From the NCBI RefSeq assembly GCF_029338235.1, contig NZ_CP119785.1, forward strand, positions 868,001 to 932,000: a stretch of 64,000 bases of DNA, given 5' to 3'. The notes below the pieces were generated by a model, which had not been told where the DNA came from, made no database searches, and saw only the letters and a list, made by a program, of their open reading frames with translations. Positions within the stretch are counted from its first letter, which is position 1; the number at the start of each line of letters is the position of its first letter. Position numbers and translations under genes: made by a program. Source of the stretch: Haloarcula rara. Its GTDB lineage: Archaea; Halobacteriota; Halobacteria; Halobacteriales; Haloarculaceae. This document shows, piece after piece, positions 17,311 through 26,456 of this stretch.

Positions 17311-17664
17311 ATGCCAAACGACAGGTCGACGATGGAGATAGAGGCTGCAGTCGGGCAGGGGAACGAAGCGGTATCGGCGTCGGTGTCCTCGGAACCGTAC
17401 AGCCGGTATGTCCTCCGCTACCTGCACGAGCATTCGACCGCCAGGCAAGAGGAACTGGTAGACGTCGTCTTCGGGGCAGAGGTGGCCGAGTCCGACAGTA
17501 TCGCGACGCCCGCGAACCGGGAGCCGGTCCGGTTCTCGCTGCGTAACACCGTCCTGCCAGCGCTCGACGAACGGGACTACGTCGATTTCGACCCCGACGA
17601 ACAGACCGTCGCCAGCGCGGACGTTCCGGATGAGGTCTTCGCAGCGATGGGCATCGACGAGTGA
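17311..17664 (+). CDS. Small winged-helix regulator (DUF7344-like)
   Basis: Protein of 117 residues. The core SSEPYSRYVLRYLHEHSTAR, followed by an insertion, then FSLRNTVLPALDERDYVDFD and a short beta wing fits the haloarchaeal winged-helix family with the pattern R-x-V-L-x-x-L ... x-H/N-x-x-L-P-x-L-x-x-x-x-x-V/I-x-x/D. It probably binds DNA or a protein partner. It follows the LOV kinase by about 100 bp and has its own promoter-like region, and precedes the DICT gene by only 12 bp. Two more members of the family occur in this window (26453 and 32514), each next to a sensory regulator. Confidence 0.8.
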   Translation: MPNDRSTMEIEAAVGQGNEAVSASVSSEPYSRYVLRYLHEHSTARQEELVDVVFGAEVAESDSIATPANREPVRFSLRNTVLPALDERDYVDFDPDEQTVASADVPDEVFAAMGIDE

Positions 17665-17676
17665 ACTGAGACTGGG

Positions 17677-18408
17677 ATGGAGGCACTCAGCGACCAGCTC
17701 GAGGCCATAGAGAGCCGACGCAAGACGCTCGACGTGTACACGGATAGCGCGGCGACGGTCGCCGAGTTGGCGGCACAGTTCTCGACGCGGAACGTACAGG
17801 TTATCCAGAACGAGTACGCAGTAGGTGCCGACACGGAGTTCATCGTCGTCCGGAACGGCGACGGGGACCCACAGGGCGCGCTGGGGGTCGAGCAGTTCCG
17901 GGCGCTCATCGCGCCCGACGTCCAGCCGCCCTGGAAGCGCGCCGGAACGGCAGCGGACCTCGCCGAACTGTTCGACTTCCTCGATAGGACGCTGTTTACC
18001 TCGTTCAGCCGCCGGCAGATGCTGGCGGTGTCACGCGAAATCGAGGAGCGCGCGTGGCGCGTCGACGCGGGAGTGCTGTACGTCGGCTTCCAGAACGCGA
18101 CCGCAGTCGACGCACAGGCGTCCGTCTACAATCGGTTCGCTCGTCGGAGCGCCGTCGGGCTGCAGCTGTTCATCGAAGACGAGTTCGACGGGCGGCTCGA
18201 CGTCTCTATCGACGTGGTGTCGGGCGGTGGCGAGGAACTCGGTCGGTTCTGGTTCCTGCTGTTCGACGGCGGCGGCGCCGACCTGTCGAAATGCGGGCTC
18301 CTGGCCGAAGAGCGCGAACCGGGCCGGTTTTACGGGTTCTGGACGTACGAACGCGAAATCGTCGACGAAATAATCGAGTATCTCCGGGCCACGTACGACG
18401 CCCGCTGA
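17677..18408 (+). CDS. DICT sensory domain protein
   Basis: Protein of 243 residues whose central and C-terminal parts match the DICT domain (named for its occurrence in diguanylate cyclases and two-component systems). The most recognisable stretch is LFTSFSRRQMLAVSREIEER followed by a beta strand VLYVGFQ, and a later strand FWFLLFDGGG with the ending FYGFWTYEREIVDEIIEYL. No output domain is attached, so it would act through a partner. It begins 12 bp after the winged-helix gene and is therefore in the same transcript, downstream of the LOV kinase. DICT domains are often found with light sensors, which supports a joint pathway. Confidence 0.8.
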   Translation: MEALSDQLEAIESRRKTLDVYTDSAATVAELAAQFSTRNVQVIQNEYAVGADTEFIVVRNGDGDPQGALGVEQFRALIAPDVQPPWKRAGTAADLAELFDFLDRTLFTSFSRRQMLAVSREIEERAWRVDAGVLYVGFQNATAVDAQASVYNRFARRSAVGLQLFIEDEFDGRLDVSIDVVSGGGEELGRFWFLLFDGGGADLSKCGLLAEEREPGRFYGFWTYEREIVDEIIEYLRATYDAR

Positions 18409-18419
18409 CACGCCGTCGT

Positions 18420-18956
18420 TCAGCTCTCGCTGGCCTCTGTCTGCTCCGCAGTCGCCTGCCGGCCACCCGTCACGACCGCCGGGTCCATCCGCAGCAGCGT
18501 CACAAAGAGGACGATGGCAGCGGTCTCGACCAGTTTGATAGCGCCCTCGACCGGTTCGGTGTCGAAGTGCGAGAGGATGAGGAAGACGGTGTTCTGACTG
18601 CCGTGACTGTGTCCGCCGCCGCCCGACGCGGGGGCCGGGCCACCGCTCAGGAACGCGCCGTGGCCGGTGGCGTGCCAGGTGACCCAGGCGGCGATAGAGC
18701 CGACGAGCAAGAGCGCGGCACCGGCGTAGGCAGTTCTGAGCGAGATGACGTCGAAGCTGACGAGATACGGGCCCGCGAGCAAGACGGCAGCGAGCGCGAC
18801 AAAGAGGAACGGGCGCGGGTCCGGCGGGACGCCGGTCCCGAACGCGTCGAGGTAGACGAGGCTCCGGGGGAACCCCCACCAGAGGTGGTACGCCGCCGTC
18901 ACGAAGACGAGCGCGGCGGCGACCGCACGGAAGATACGGGCGGTTCGTCTGTCCAT
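18420..18956 (-). CDS. Conserved multi-pass membrane protein
   Basis: Membrane protein of 178 residues with about five hydrophobic segments, e.g. AVAAALVFVTAAYHLWW near residue 12, PFLFVALAAVLLAGPYLV, AGAALLLVGSIAAWVTW and AAIVLFVTLL. A glycine/histidine-rich loop (GGGGHSHGS) between the third and fourth segments could bind a metal, but that is speculative. The ATG at 18956 is chosen because the hydrophobic pattern begins just after it, and upstream sequence in this frame is arginine-rich shadow. It is convergent with the DICT gene (12-bp gap). Function unknown; several haloarchaeal genomes carry similar proteins. Confidence 0.75.
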   Translation of the reverse strand: MDRRTARIFRAVAAALVFVTAAYHLWWGFPRSLVYLDAFGTGVPPDPRPFLFVALAAVLLAGPYLVSFDVISLRTAYAGAALLLVGSIAAWVTWHATGHGAFLSGGPAPASGGGGHSHGSQNTVFLILSHFDTEPVEGAIKLVETAAIVLFVTLLRMDPAVVTGGRQATAEQTEASES

Positions 18957-19027
18957 GGCGGTACTGAGACCGTCGAAGACAAGAGCGCGTCGGTCTCCTC
19001 GCCCGGGGGAACCGGCCGGGAACCGCC

Positions 19028-20098
19028 CTACCGTTCGGTGAAGAAGCCGCTCTTTTTGACGTCGTCGTCGTCGGTCCCCCACGGTGGGTCGAACGACTCG
19101 ACGGCCAGCGACGGCAGCGGCGGGTCCGTCGTGACCGTCGCCGCCTCGACATCCATCAGGACCCACTTTTTCGTGCGGTCGACATCGGTGAGGTCGGTGG
19201 CACCGGCGACCTCGTCGAGTAGCGTCGCCCGCCCGGAGACCCGGACGATAGCCTCCGTGTTCCACCAGTCGAGGAACGTGAGCGTCGCGACCCCGCGCTC
19301 TCTGATGTTGCCCATCGAGGCGTGGATGCCGTTGCCGCGGTACTCCGGCCACGCCAGCGTGTGCTCGTCGAGCACCTGAACGAATCCCGGGGGGCCGATT
19401 CGGGGCGAAAGGTCGGTCTCGCCCTCGCTGTCGGCCGTCCCGAGGAAGGAGACCACCTGGGTCCCGATGAACTGCTCGACAGCGGGGACCAGCCGGTCGT
19501 AGGTCGTCCGGCTGGGCGCGATGTCGGGGGCGTCGGGGGCCTCCTCGTCGACCGTCAGCTCCGGGATGTGTTTCGCACAGTGGATGTACGCCTCCTCGAT
19601 TTCGAGGACGTACCAGTCCGTCACGGGCCCGTCCCAGGAGACGCCGACAGGCGGCGCCACTCGTCTGTGTGCCGACCCGTTGATGTGGAGACCGACGGTC
19701 GTGTCCCACCAGTCGACGGTCACCAGTGAGAGGAACCGCTCCTCGTTGGGGCCGACCAGCGGCCCGCTGCCGTCGACCATCGCCGCCGCCGGCCACGCGA
19801 TTCGGTCGTCGGCGAGAATCCTGATGAACCCCTCGTCGGCGAAGCACGGCTCCGTCACCGGACGGTCGCCGTCGAGCGCGCTGACAAAACCCATCCACCG
19901 GTCCCTGACGAACGACTTCATCTGGCCGGTCAGGGCGTGTTGCATAGCCGTGTCGTAGAACGCCTCGGCCCGGTCGGCTGTGCCCAGCTCCGTCTGCAGT
20001 TCGTGCTCTCCCCGACTCCCGGGCCGGTCCGCTCGTGGGTCCCGCGTTTCGTCCATGCTCGATTCCTCCGGCCCCGACGTGTTGCTTCCTGCAGTCAT
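19028..20098 (-). CDS. Tandem pyridoxamine-phosphate-oxidase-like (FMN split-barrel) protein
   Basis: Protein of 356 residues with two FMN-binding split-barrel domains. The first (about 45-185) contains FADEGFIRILADDRIAWP and LSLVTVDWWDTTVGLHINGSA, and the second (about 200-335) contains SPRIGPPGFVQVLDEHTLAWP, GNIRERGVATLTFLDWWN and AIVRVSGRATLL. This repeat of the pattern strand-turn-D-W-W-(N/D)-T is typical of general-stress FMN/heme-binding proteins. It may be a flavin-linked oxidoreductase or a heme/F420 binder; the cofactor is not certain. An AT-rich stretch at 20110-20160 gives a good promoter. An internal ATG at 20056 is an alternative start. Confidence 0.8.
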   Translation of the reverse strand: MTAGSNTSGPEESSMDETRDPRADRPGSRGEHELQTELGTADRAEAFYDTAMQHALTGQMKSFVRDRWMGFVSALDGDRPVTEPCFADEGFIRILADDRIAWPAAAMVDGSGPLVGPNEERFLSLVTVDWWDTTVGLHINGSAHRRVAPPVGVSWDGPVTDWYVLEIEEAYIHCAKHIPELTVDEEAPDAPDIAPSRTTYDRLVPAVEQFIGTQVVSFLGTADSEGETDLSPRIGPPGFVQVLDEHTLAWPEYRGNGIHASMGNIRERGVATLTFLDWWNTEAIVRVSGRATLLDEVAGATDLTDVDRTKKWVLMDVEAATVTTDPPLPSLAVESFDPPWGTDDDDVKKSGFFTER

Positions 20099-20324
20099 CC
20101 CCGCTCTATCACATTCGTTCGCCTAAATTACAGATAAATCTTTGTCTATAAATATGAAAGATATTCGGCGTTCGTCCGCCGACTCGGTTCCGCCGCTCCG
20201 GCGTCGCGTAGTCGCGCCCGGGGCCGCAGGCGCTCGCGTACCCGCGCTGTAGGCCGATTCCCCGAAAGTCTTTAGAACGACTCCGAGCGTAGCGACCCCT
20301 AATGAGCACGACAGGTGGTGTCCG

Positions 20325-22808
20325 ATGGAGCTGATAATCACGGAGAAGGACAACGCCGCCCGCCGTATCGCCGAGATTCTCTCAGAGGGGAGCGCGGAGG
20401 CCGAGCGGCGCAACGGGGTGAACGTCTACCGGTGGGGGACAAAGCGAGTGGTGGGGCTGTCGGGCCACGTCGTCGGGGTCGACTTCCCGCCCGAGTACAA
20501 CGACTGGCGCGACGTCGAGCCGGTCGAACTCATCGACGCCGAGGTCACGAAAGAGCCCACCCAGGAGAACATCGTCACGACGCTCAAGCAACTCGCACGG
20601 AAAGCCGAGTCCGCCGTCATCGCGACTGACTACGACCGCGAGGGCGAACTCATCGGCAAGGAGGCCTACGAGCTCATCCGCGAGGTGACCGACGTGCCCG
20701 TCTCCCGCGTTCGCTTCTCCTCTATCACCGAACGCGAGGTCCGCGAGGCCTTCGCCGAGCCCGACGACATCGACTTCGACCTCGCGGCCGCGGGCGAGGC
20801 CCGCCAGATTATCGACCTCGTATGGGGCGCCGCCCTCACCCGCTTTCTCTCCCTCTCGGCGCGGCAACTGGGCGACGACTTCATCTCCGTGGGCCGGGTC
20901 CAGTCGCCGACGCTGAAGCTCATCGTCGACCGCGAGCGCGAAATCCAGGCCTTCGACCCGGAGGACTACTGGGAGATATTCGCCGACCTCACCAAGGACG
21001 AGGTGGCCTTCGAGGCCCAGTACTTCTACGACGACGACGGGAGCGAGGCCGAGCGCGTCTGGGACGAGGACGCCGCCGACACGGCCTACGCCGACCTCAG
21101 CGGGGCCGACGCCGCGACGGTCACGAGCGTCCGCCGGCGCACCCGAACCGACAGCCCGCCGACGCCCTTTAACACGACCGCGTTCATCTCGGCGGCCAGT
21201 TCGCTCGGCTACTCCGCCCAGCGGGCGATGTCCATCGCCGAGGAGCTCTACACCGCGGGGTACATGACCTATCCGCGCACTGACAACACGGTCTACCCCG
21301 AAGACCTGGAAGAGGACGAACTGCTGGACGCCTTCGTCAGCTCGCCGGACTTCGGCGAGGACGCCCAGTCGCTGCTCGAACAGGACGACATCGTCGCCAC
21401 CGAGGGCGACGAGGAGACCACCGACCACCCGCCCATCCACCCGACCGGCGAGATACCGCCCAAGTCCGAACTCTCCGAGGACGAGTGGGAGGTCTACGAG
21501 CTCGTGGTCCGGCGCTTTTTCGCGACGGTCGCCGAGGCCGCCACCTGGGAGCGCCTGCGCGTCGTCGCCGAGGCCGCCGGTCGCTCGCTGAAGGCAAACG
21601 GCAAGCGCCTGGTCGAGCCCGGCTACCACGCGGTCTATCCGTACTCCAGCGCCAGCGAGAACCACGTCCCCGACGTCGAGGAGGGCGAGGCACTGGCGAT
21701 GAGCGACGTCACCCTCGAAGACAAACAGACCCAGCCGCCCCGCCGGTACGGGCAGTCCCGACTCATCGAGACCATGGAGTCGCGTGGGTTAGGAACAAAG
21801 AGCACGCGACACAATAGCATCGAGAAGCTGTACGACCGGGGCTACATCGAGGGCGACCCGCCCCGCCCGACGACGCTGGCGATGGCCGTCGTCGAGGCCG
21901 CCGAGGAGTTCGCCGACCGCGTCGTCAGCGACGACATGACCGCCCAACTGGAGGAAGACATGACTCGCATCGCCAACGGCGAGGCCACCCTCGACGAGGT
22001 GACCGACGAGTCCCGCGAGATGCTCCAGAAGGTGTTCGACGAACTCGCCGACTCCCGCGAGCAGATCGGCGAACACCTCCAGGATTCCCTGAAAGCCGAC
22101 AAGACGCTCGGGCCGTGTCCCGAGTGTGGCGAGGCGATGCTCGTGCGCCGCTCTCGCCAGGGCTCGTATTTCGTCGGCTGTGACGGGTTCCCCGAGTGTC
22201 GGAACACGCTCCCGCTGCCTTCCACCGGCGAGCCACTCGTGCTGGACGAGGCGTGCGAGGACCACGAGATGCACCACGTGAAGATGCTCGCGGGCCGGGA
22301 CACCTTCGTCCACGGCTGTCCCCGCTGCGAGGCCGAGAAGGCCGACGAGAGCGACGACGAGGTCATCGGACCCTGCCCGGACTGTCACGAGTCGGACGGC
22401 GGCGAACTCGCCATCAAGCACCTCCGCTCTGGCTCCCGGCTCGTGGGCTGTACGCGCTACCCGGACTGTGAGTACTCGCTGCCCCTGCCCCGCAACGGCG
22501 ACATCGAGGTCACCGACGAGTTCTGCGAGGACCACGACCTCCCCGAACTCGTCGTCGACCCCGACAGCGACGACCCCTGGGAGCTTGGCTGTCCCATCTG
22601 CAACTTCGAGGAGTACCGCGCCAGAAACGCCGTCGAGGAGCTAGAGGACTTGAGTGGTATCGGCGGGGCGACCGCCGAGAAGCTCGAAGCGGCCGGCGTG
22701 GACTCGCTGGAGGCACTTCAGGAGGCAGACGCCGACGTCGTCGCCGCCGAGGTCCAGGGCGTCAGCGCGAGCCAGGTCCGAGACTGGCAGACCGAACTCG
22801 AGGCCTAG
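20325..22808 (+). CDS. topA: DNA topoisomerase I (type IA)
   Basis: Type IA topoisomerase of 827 residues that relaxes negative supercoils by breaking one strand. The N-terminal Toprim domain has TDYDREGE (acidic residues Asp102, Asp104, Glu106); the catalytic tyrosine is Tyr316 in AGYMTYPRTDNT. The C-terminus carries zinc-ribbon modules (CPECGEAML with GCDGFPECRN, a CPRC-type motif, and CPDCHESDG with GCTRYPDCEYS) and ends with a helix-hairpin-helix stretch LEDLSGIGGATAEKLEAAGV that helps DNA binding. The stop codon overlaps the stop of a small minus-strand gene at CTAG. Length and order match haloarchaeal TopA. Confidence 0.97.
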   Translation: MELIITEKDNAARRIAEILSEGSAEAERRNGVNVYRWGTKRVVGLSGHVVGVDFPPEYNDWRDVEPVELIDAEVTKEPTQENIVTTLKQLARKAESAVIATDYDREGELIGKEAYELIREVTDVPVSRVRFSSITEREVREAFAEPDDIDFDLAAAGEARQIIDLVWGAALTRFLSLSARQLGDDFISVGRVQSPTLKLIVDREREIQAFDPEDYWEIFADLTKDEVAFEAQYFYDDDGSEAERVWDEDAADTAYADLSGADAATVTSVRRRTRTDSPPTPFNTTAFISAASSLGYSAQRAMSIAEELYTAGYMTYPRTDNTVYPEDLEEDELLDAFVSSPDFGEDAQSLLEQDDIVATEGDEETTDHPPIHPTGEIPPKSELSEDEWEVYELVVRRFFATVAEAATWERLRVVAEAAGRSLKANGKRLVEPGYHAVYPYSSASENHVPDVEEGEALAMSDVTLEDKQTQPPRRYGQSRLIETMESRGLGTKSTRHNSIEKLYDRGYIEGDPPRPTTLAMAVVEAAEEFADRVVSDDMTAQLEEDMTRIANGEATLDEVTDESREMLQKVFDELADSREQIGEHLQDSLKADKTLGPCPECGEAMLVRRSRQGSYFVGCDGFPECRNTLPLPSTGEPLVLDEACEDHEMHHVKMLAGRDTFVHGCPRCEAEKADESDDEVIGPCPDCHESDGGELAIKHLRSGSRLVGCTRYPDCEYSLPLPRNGDIEVTDEFCEDHDLPELVVDPDSDDPWELGCPICNFEEYRARNAVEELEDLSGIGGATAEKLEAAGVDSLEALQEADADVVAAEVQGVSASQVRDWQTELEA

Positions 22809-23008
22809 CGCTCTATCTTCACTGTCTCGCTGGCGGCCGCGACCAGCCGCTCTAAGCTGTCGCGCAGGCCCACGAACTCCCGCTCGAAGTTCGTGTCCTG
22901 TTGCAGGGCCTGTCGTTTGGCGCGTTCCTGCGTGTACCAGTCGCTCATCGTGCCCTCTGCGATCCGCTTCTCGTAGTCTGCCGGGAGGTCGTAATCGTGT
23001 CTAGCCAT
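22805..23008 (-). CDS. Small conserved haloarchaeal protein (67 aa)
   Basis: Protein of 67 residues, MARHDYDLPADYEKRIAEGT and a following helical stretch ending ETVKIER. The pattern of alternating charged and hydrophobic residues suggests a two-helix protein, probably soluble. It is convergent with topA and the two stops overlap by 4 bp in a CTAG. No domain is recognised. The intergenic stretch beyond its start (23009-23266) contains no further gene that I can support. Confidence 0.7.
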   Translation of the reverse strand: MARHDYDLPADYEKRIAEGTMSDWYTQERAKRQALQQDTNFEREFVGLRDSLERLVAAASETVKIER

Positions 23009-23266
23009 TTGCTGTACCTTTGGTCGGACAGGTCACCCACACTCGGCGCCGCTGTCGACCCACTGCCGACGGGAACGGAGTTTAGGTCCCAGCCACTTTC
23101 TACCTGTTACTTGGACGCGTGTCACCTAAAGTCTTTTTCTCCACCGTTTTTGCTACACAATTGCGATGAGAAGTGAAAATTTTGGCCGCATTTATGCACA
23201 ATCATACAGCAGTGGATAGTGCAGGCGAGGACCGTTGCAAAACGCCCGCAGAATCGATTTATCACC

Positions 23267-23629
23267 TCATAACTGCAGATTCGACGTCGAACTCGGCCCG
23301 CCGTCGTCGATGAGAAAGACGGTCTCGCGGCGCTCGGCGATGTTGCTATCCGGCATCGTCGTCCCGGCGGCCTCGCCGTTGTCACAGTCACCCGGGCAGG
23401 CGTCGAACAGCGAGCCGTGGCGCGGGCAGATTATCTCGCCGTCGCGCATCGGCACGCCCTGTCCAGTGTCGAAGCGCTGGTCCTCGTGGGTGCAGCGGTT
23501 GACCCACGCCTCGACGCCGTCCTCACAGGGCACCACGATTACCTCCTCCGGGTCCCCATAGGGGTCCTTGGCGGTAAACAGGTACGAGCCGTCCTCGTGG
23601 ACCGCCTTGACAGTCGTCAACTGGTGCAT
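23267..23629 (-). CDS. Rieske-type [2Fe-2S] ferredoxin
   Basis: Single-domain Rieske protein of 120 residues. The cluster ligands are the two C-x-H motifs: CTHEDQRFD and CPRHGSLFD, separated by an 18-residue spacer. It has no signal peptide, so it is a soluble ferredoxin-like partner of an oxygenase or reductase rather than part of a cytochrome complex. After the second motif comes a Cys-containing, Gly-rich tail and a C-terminal strand ETVFLIDDGG. The start at 23629 is chosen because the protein family begins with a similar short strand; an upstream extension would run into the opposite gene. It is divergent from the HTH-10 regulator at 23715, whose promoter region it shares. Confidence 0.9.
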   Translation of the reverse strand: MHQLTTVKAVHEDGSYLFTAKDPYGDPEEVIVVPCEDGVEAWVNRCTHEDQRFDTGQGVPMRDGEIICPRHGSLFDACPGDCDNGEAAGTTMPDSNIAERRETVFLIDDGGPSSTSNLQL

Positions 23630-23714
23630 AGTCGAGAGAGTGCCAGGAGCGCCTAAAACGTACGCCACCGCACCCGGGCCGGGTGTTTTTATTCCCCGCT
23701 TACATGTTGGTGGT

Positions 23715-26168
23715 ATGAGCGACCTCGCCTGTTCGAACGAGGACATCCTCGGCGCACTCGCCGGACTCGGCCCGGTGACGACGGGCGAACTCGCCGGGAT
23801 GGTCGACTGTTCGGACGAGGCACTCGAGGACAGCCTCGACGCCCTCGTCGATGCGGGCGTACTGGAGACCAGGGCCGTCGACGAGCGCAGTCGGCTGTGG
23901 TGGCGCACGCGGGACGACGAGGAGAGCGTGGACACGTTCCGCGCCGAGCTCGCCGAGACGCTTCGGCCGCTGACCGACCCGGAGGAGATCCAGCGCGCGG
24001 CCGGACAGGCCCTCGCCGAACGGCTCGACGTCGACCGGGCGCTGTACCTCGAGGTGTTTCCCGACGACGAGACACTCCAGGTCCGGGACGGGTATGCCCG
24101 CGAGGGGCTCACAGAGGTCCAGACCAAACACCGATTCTCGGACTTCGGGGGCGACGTCAGGGACAGACTCCGGCGAGGGGAGCCACTGGTCGTCGACGAC
24201 GTGACGGCCATCGAGGGCCAGTCCGACGAGCAGGAAGCGGCCTATCTGGACGTCGACATCTGCGCGTATCTCACCGTGCCGTTGCTGAAATCCGGGCGTC
24301 TCGTCGGCCTGTTCACGCTCCACCAGACGACCCCTCGCGAGTGGAGCGACACCGCCGTCGAGCTGACCAGGGAGACGGTCGAGTCGACCTGGGCGGCCGT
24401 CGAGCGGGCCCGTGCCGAGCGCGAACTGGCCGAAACGAACGGTGTCCTCCGGCGGCTCACAGACGCGAGCCAGGCGTTCAACGACGCCGACGTGGCCACA
24501 CTGCGAGAGCGCGTCGCCGAACTCGCCCGGGCGGTCGTCGACTGTACGTCGACGACGCTGTGGCGCTACGACGAGGGGGAACTCCGGGCAGTCGACAGCG
24601 AGACCGACCCCGGGCGCACGACCCCGGAGCGGCCGTCGGACCAGCGCAGCGAGTGCGCCTGGGCGACGTTCGTCAGCGGGGAGCCGACCGTCGAGAGCGA
24701 ACTCGACGCCCCCGGGGCGGTCCCCAGTGAGCCGGCGGCCGAGCCGATACGGAGCCGTCTCGTGGTCCCGCTGGGCCGCCACGGCGTCCTCGAGGCGGCC
24801 TCGACCGAGCCAGGTCGGTTCGACAGCGGGACGCTGGACCTCGTCGAGACGCTCGCAGCGACCATCGAGACAGCGTGGGACCGCGCAGCGGGTGAAGCGG
24901 CCCTGCAGCGCCGGAATCGGGAACTCCAGGAGCTCGACGAACTGAACACCCTCATCAGGCGAATCGATCAGTCGCTCGTGGAAGCCGACACCGTCTCGGC
25001 GATCGACGAGACGGTCTGTGAGCGCCTGGCCGAGTCCGAACGGTACCAGTTCGCCTGGGTCGGTGGCTACGACCTGGAGGCCGAAGCGGTGACCCCACGG
25101 GCCTGGGCCGGGGTCGACAGCAGTGCCATCGAGTCGCTCACCGCCACCACCGATCCGACCGCGGACGACAGACTCGGGTCCGGAACCCCCGCGGCGGACC
25201 CGTTCGTGACGGCCGTCCAGTCGGACGAGATGCAGACGGTCGGTGATATCGCGACCGATGTGCGGGCCACACCGTGGCGGGAGGCGGCCCTCGAACGCGG
25301 TGCACGCTCCTGTCACTGTATCCCGCTGGTCTACGAGAGGTCCGTCTTTGGCGTGCTGGTCGTCTACGCAGCGACACCCCACCGGGGAAACCGCGACGAG
25401 GCGGTCCTCGCAGAGCTGGGCGGGACCATCGCCCACGCGATTCACGCTGTAGAGGTCACCGCGACCCGCCAGGGCGCGAGTGTCGTCGAACTCACACTCC
25501 GGGTCACGGACGCAAAGACGCCCCTGTGCCGTCTCTCACGGGAGACCGGATGCGTCATCGAGTCCGACGGGATGGTAGTCGGCGGCGGGGCCGAACCGAC
25601 GGTCGTGTTCACAGTCAGTGGCGTGACCCGGGGCGCGCTGACGGCGGCCGCCGAGTCGTCCCTGTCCGTCGATAGGCTCAGGGTCCTCGCGGCGAGTGAG
25701 GACGGTACGCTGTGCAAAGCAGAGATAGCGGACGACTCGCTCGCCACGCGATTGCAGCGCGACAGCGCGACCGTTGGGTCACTGACAATCGACGCCGGTG
25801 TCGCGACGGCCGTCGTCACCCTTCCGGAGACGGTGGCTGTCCGGGCGTACCTCGACGGACTCACGACCACCGGTCCAGAACTGGAGCTGGTCGCCCGCCG
25901 CACCCGGGAGCGGTCGCCCGACACCACCCAGCGGCTGCAGACAGCGTTCCACGAGCAGCTCACCCCCCGGCAACAGGAAGTGTTCGCGCTCGCGTACCGC
26001 TGTGGGTTCTTCGAGTCGCCGCGCGTCCAGACCGGTGCCGAGCTCGCGGACGCGCTCGGTATCGCGCAGTCGACGTTCAATTACCACCTGCGAGGTGCCC
26101 AGCGACAGCTCTGTGCGGCCGTCTTCGACCCGGCCAACGGGGCAGCGCAGACAGATCACCATTCGTAA
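23715..26168 (+). CDS. GAF-domain HTH-10 regulator (bacterio-opsin-activator type)
   Basis: Transcription regulator of 817 residues. It starts with a small winged-helix-like segment (TTGELAGMVDCSDEALEDSL), then GAF domains at about 75-215 (VPLLKSGRLVGLFTLHQT), 240-385 and 415-570 (RSCHCIPLVYERSVFGVLVV), a bacterio-opsin activator region at about 575-740, and a C-terminal HTH-10 domain (LTPRQQEVFALAYRCGFFES ... GIAQSTFNYHLRGAQRQL). HTH-10 proteins such as Bat control light- and oxygen-dependent genes. The cofactors bound by the GAF domains are unknown. A small winged-helix gene follows on the same strand (26453). The ATG at 23715 gives a good spacing to a TGTTGGTGGT ribosome-binding-like stretch. 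Confidence 0.88.
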   Translation: MSDLACSNEDILGALAGLGPVTTGELAGMVDCSDEALEDSLDALVDAGVLETRAVDERSRLWWRTRDDEESVDTFRAELAETLRPLTDPEEIQRAAGQALAERLDVDRALYLEVFPDDETLQVRDGYAREGLTEVQTKHRFSDFGGDVRDRLRRGEPLVVDDVTAIEGQSDEQEAAYLDVDICAYLTVPLLKSGRLVGLFTLHQTTPREWSDTAVELTRETVESTWAAVERARAERELAETNGVLRRLTDASQAFNDADVATLRERVAELARAVVDCTSTTLWRYDEGELRAVDSETDPGRTTPERPSDQRSECAWATFVSGEPTVESELDAPGAVPSEPAAEPIRSRLVVPLGRHGVLEAASTEPGRFDSGTLDLVETLAATIETAWDRAAGEAALQRRNRELQELDELNTLIRRIDQSLVEADTVSAIDETVCERLAESERYQFAWVGGYDLEAEAVTPRAWAGVDSSAIESLTATTDPTADDRLGSGTPAADPFVTAVQSDEMQTVGDIATDVRATPWREAALERGARSCHCIPLVYERSVFGVLVVYAATPHRGNRDEAVLAELGGTIAHAIHAVEVTATRQGASVVELTLRVTDAKTPLCRLSRETGCVIESDGMVVGGGAEPTVVFTVSGVTRGALTAAAESSLSVDRLRVLAASEDGTLCKAEIADDSLATRLQRDSATVGSLTIDAGVATAVVTLPETVAVRAYLDGLTTTGPELELVARRTRERSPDTTQRLQTAFHEQLTPRQQEVFALAYRCGFFESPRVQTGAELADALGIAQSTFNYHLRGAQRQLCAAVFDPANGAAQTDHHS

Positions 26169-26279
26169 GGTTGACCTGTGGCCTGTCTCGACCGATAGTC
26201 GCAATAGTGCGACTGTAATCCGTCGAGGACCGCAGTATTGAGACACGGCCCTTTCAATGCTGACAGTGCAGTTTCATAT

Positions 26280-26456
26280 ATGGACGATATCACGACACCC
26301 GACAGCGGCGCCCGCTCGCCGGTCACTCCGCAGGCAGGCCGCGGTCGGCGGCGAGTGACGCGGACGAGTGCCCCCGCGTCGGTCACCCAGTGGGCCACGC
26401 CGGTGCGGTGCGTTCGGCACGCGGCCGCCTCGACCAGGGGGTATGGGGACCAATGA
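26280..26456 (+). CDS. Possible small protein overlapping winged-helix gene
   Basis: Possible 58-residue reading frame beginning MDDITTPDSGARSP. Its TGA stop overlaps the ATG of the next gene as ATGA, which often signals translational coupling, and an AT-rich TTTCATATA box lies just before its start. Against it, the latter two thirds are arginine-rich and unlike the acidic neighbours. It may instead be the leader of the winged-helix gene. Confidence 0.3.
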   Translation: MDDITTPDSGARSPVTPQAGRGRRRVTRTSAPASVTQWATPVRCVRHAAASTRGYGDQ

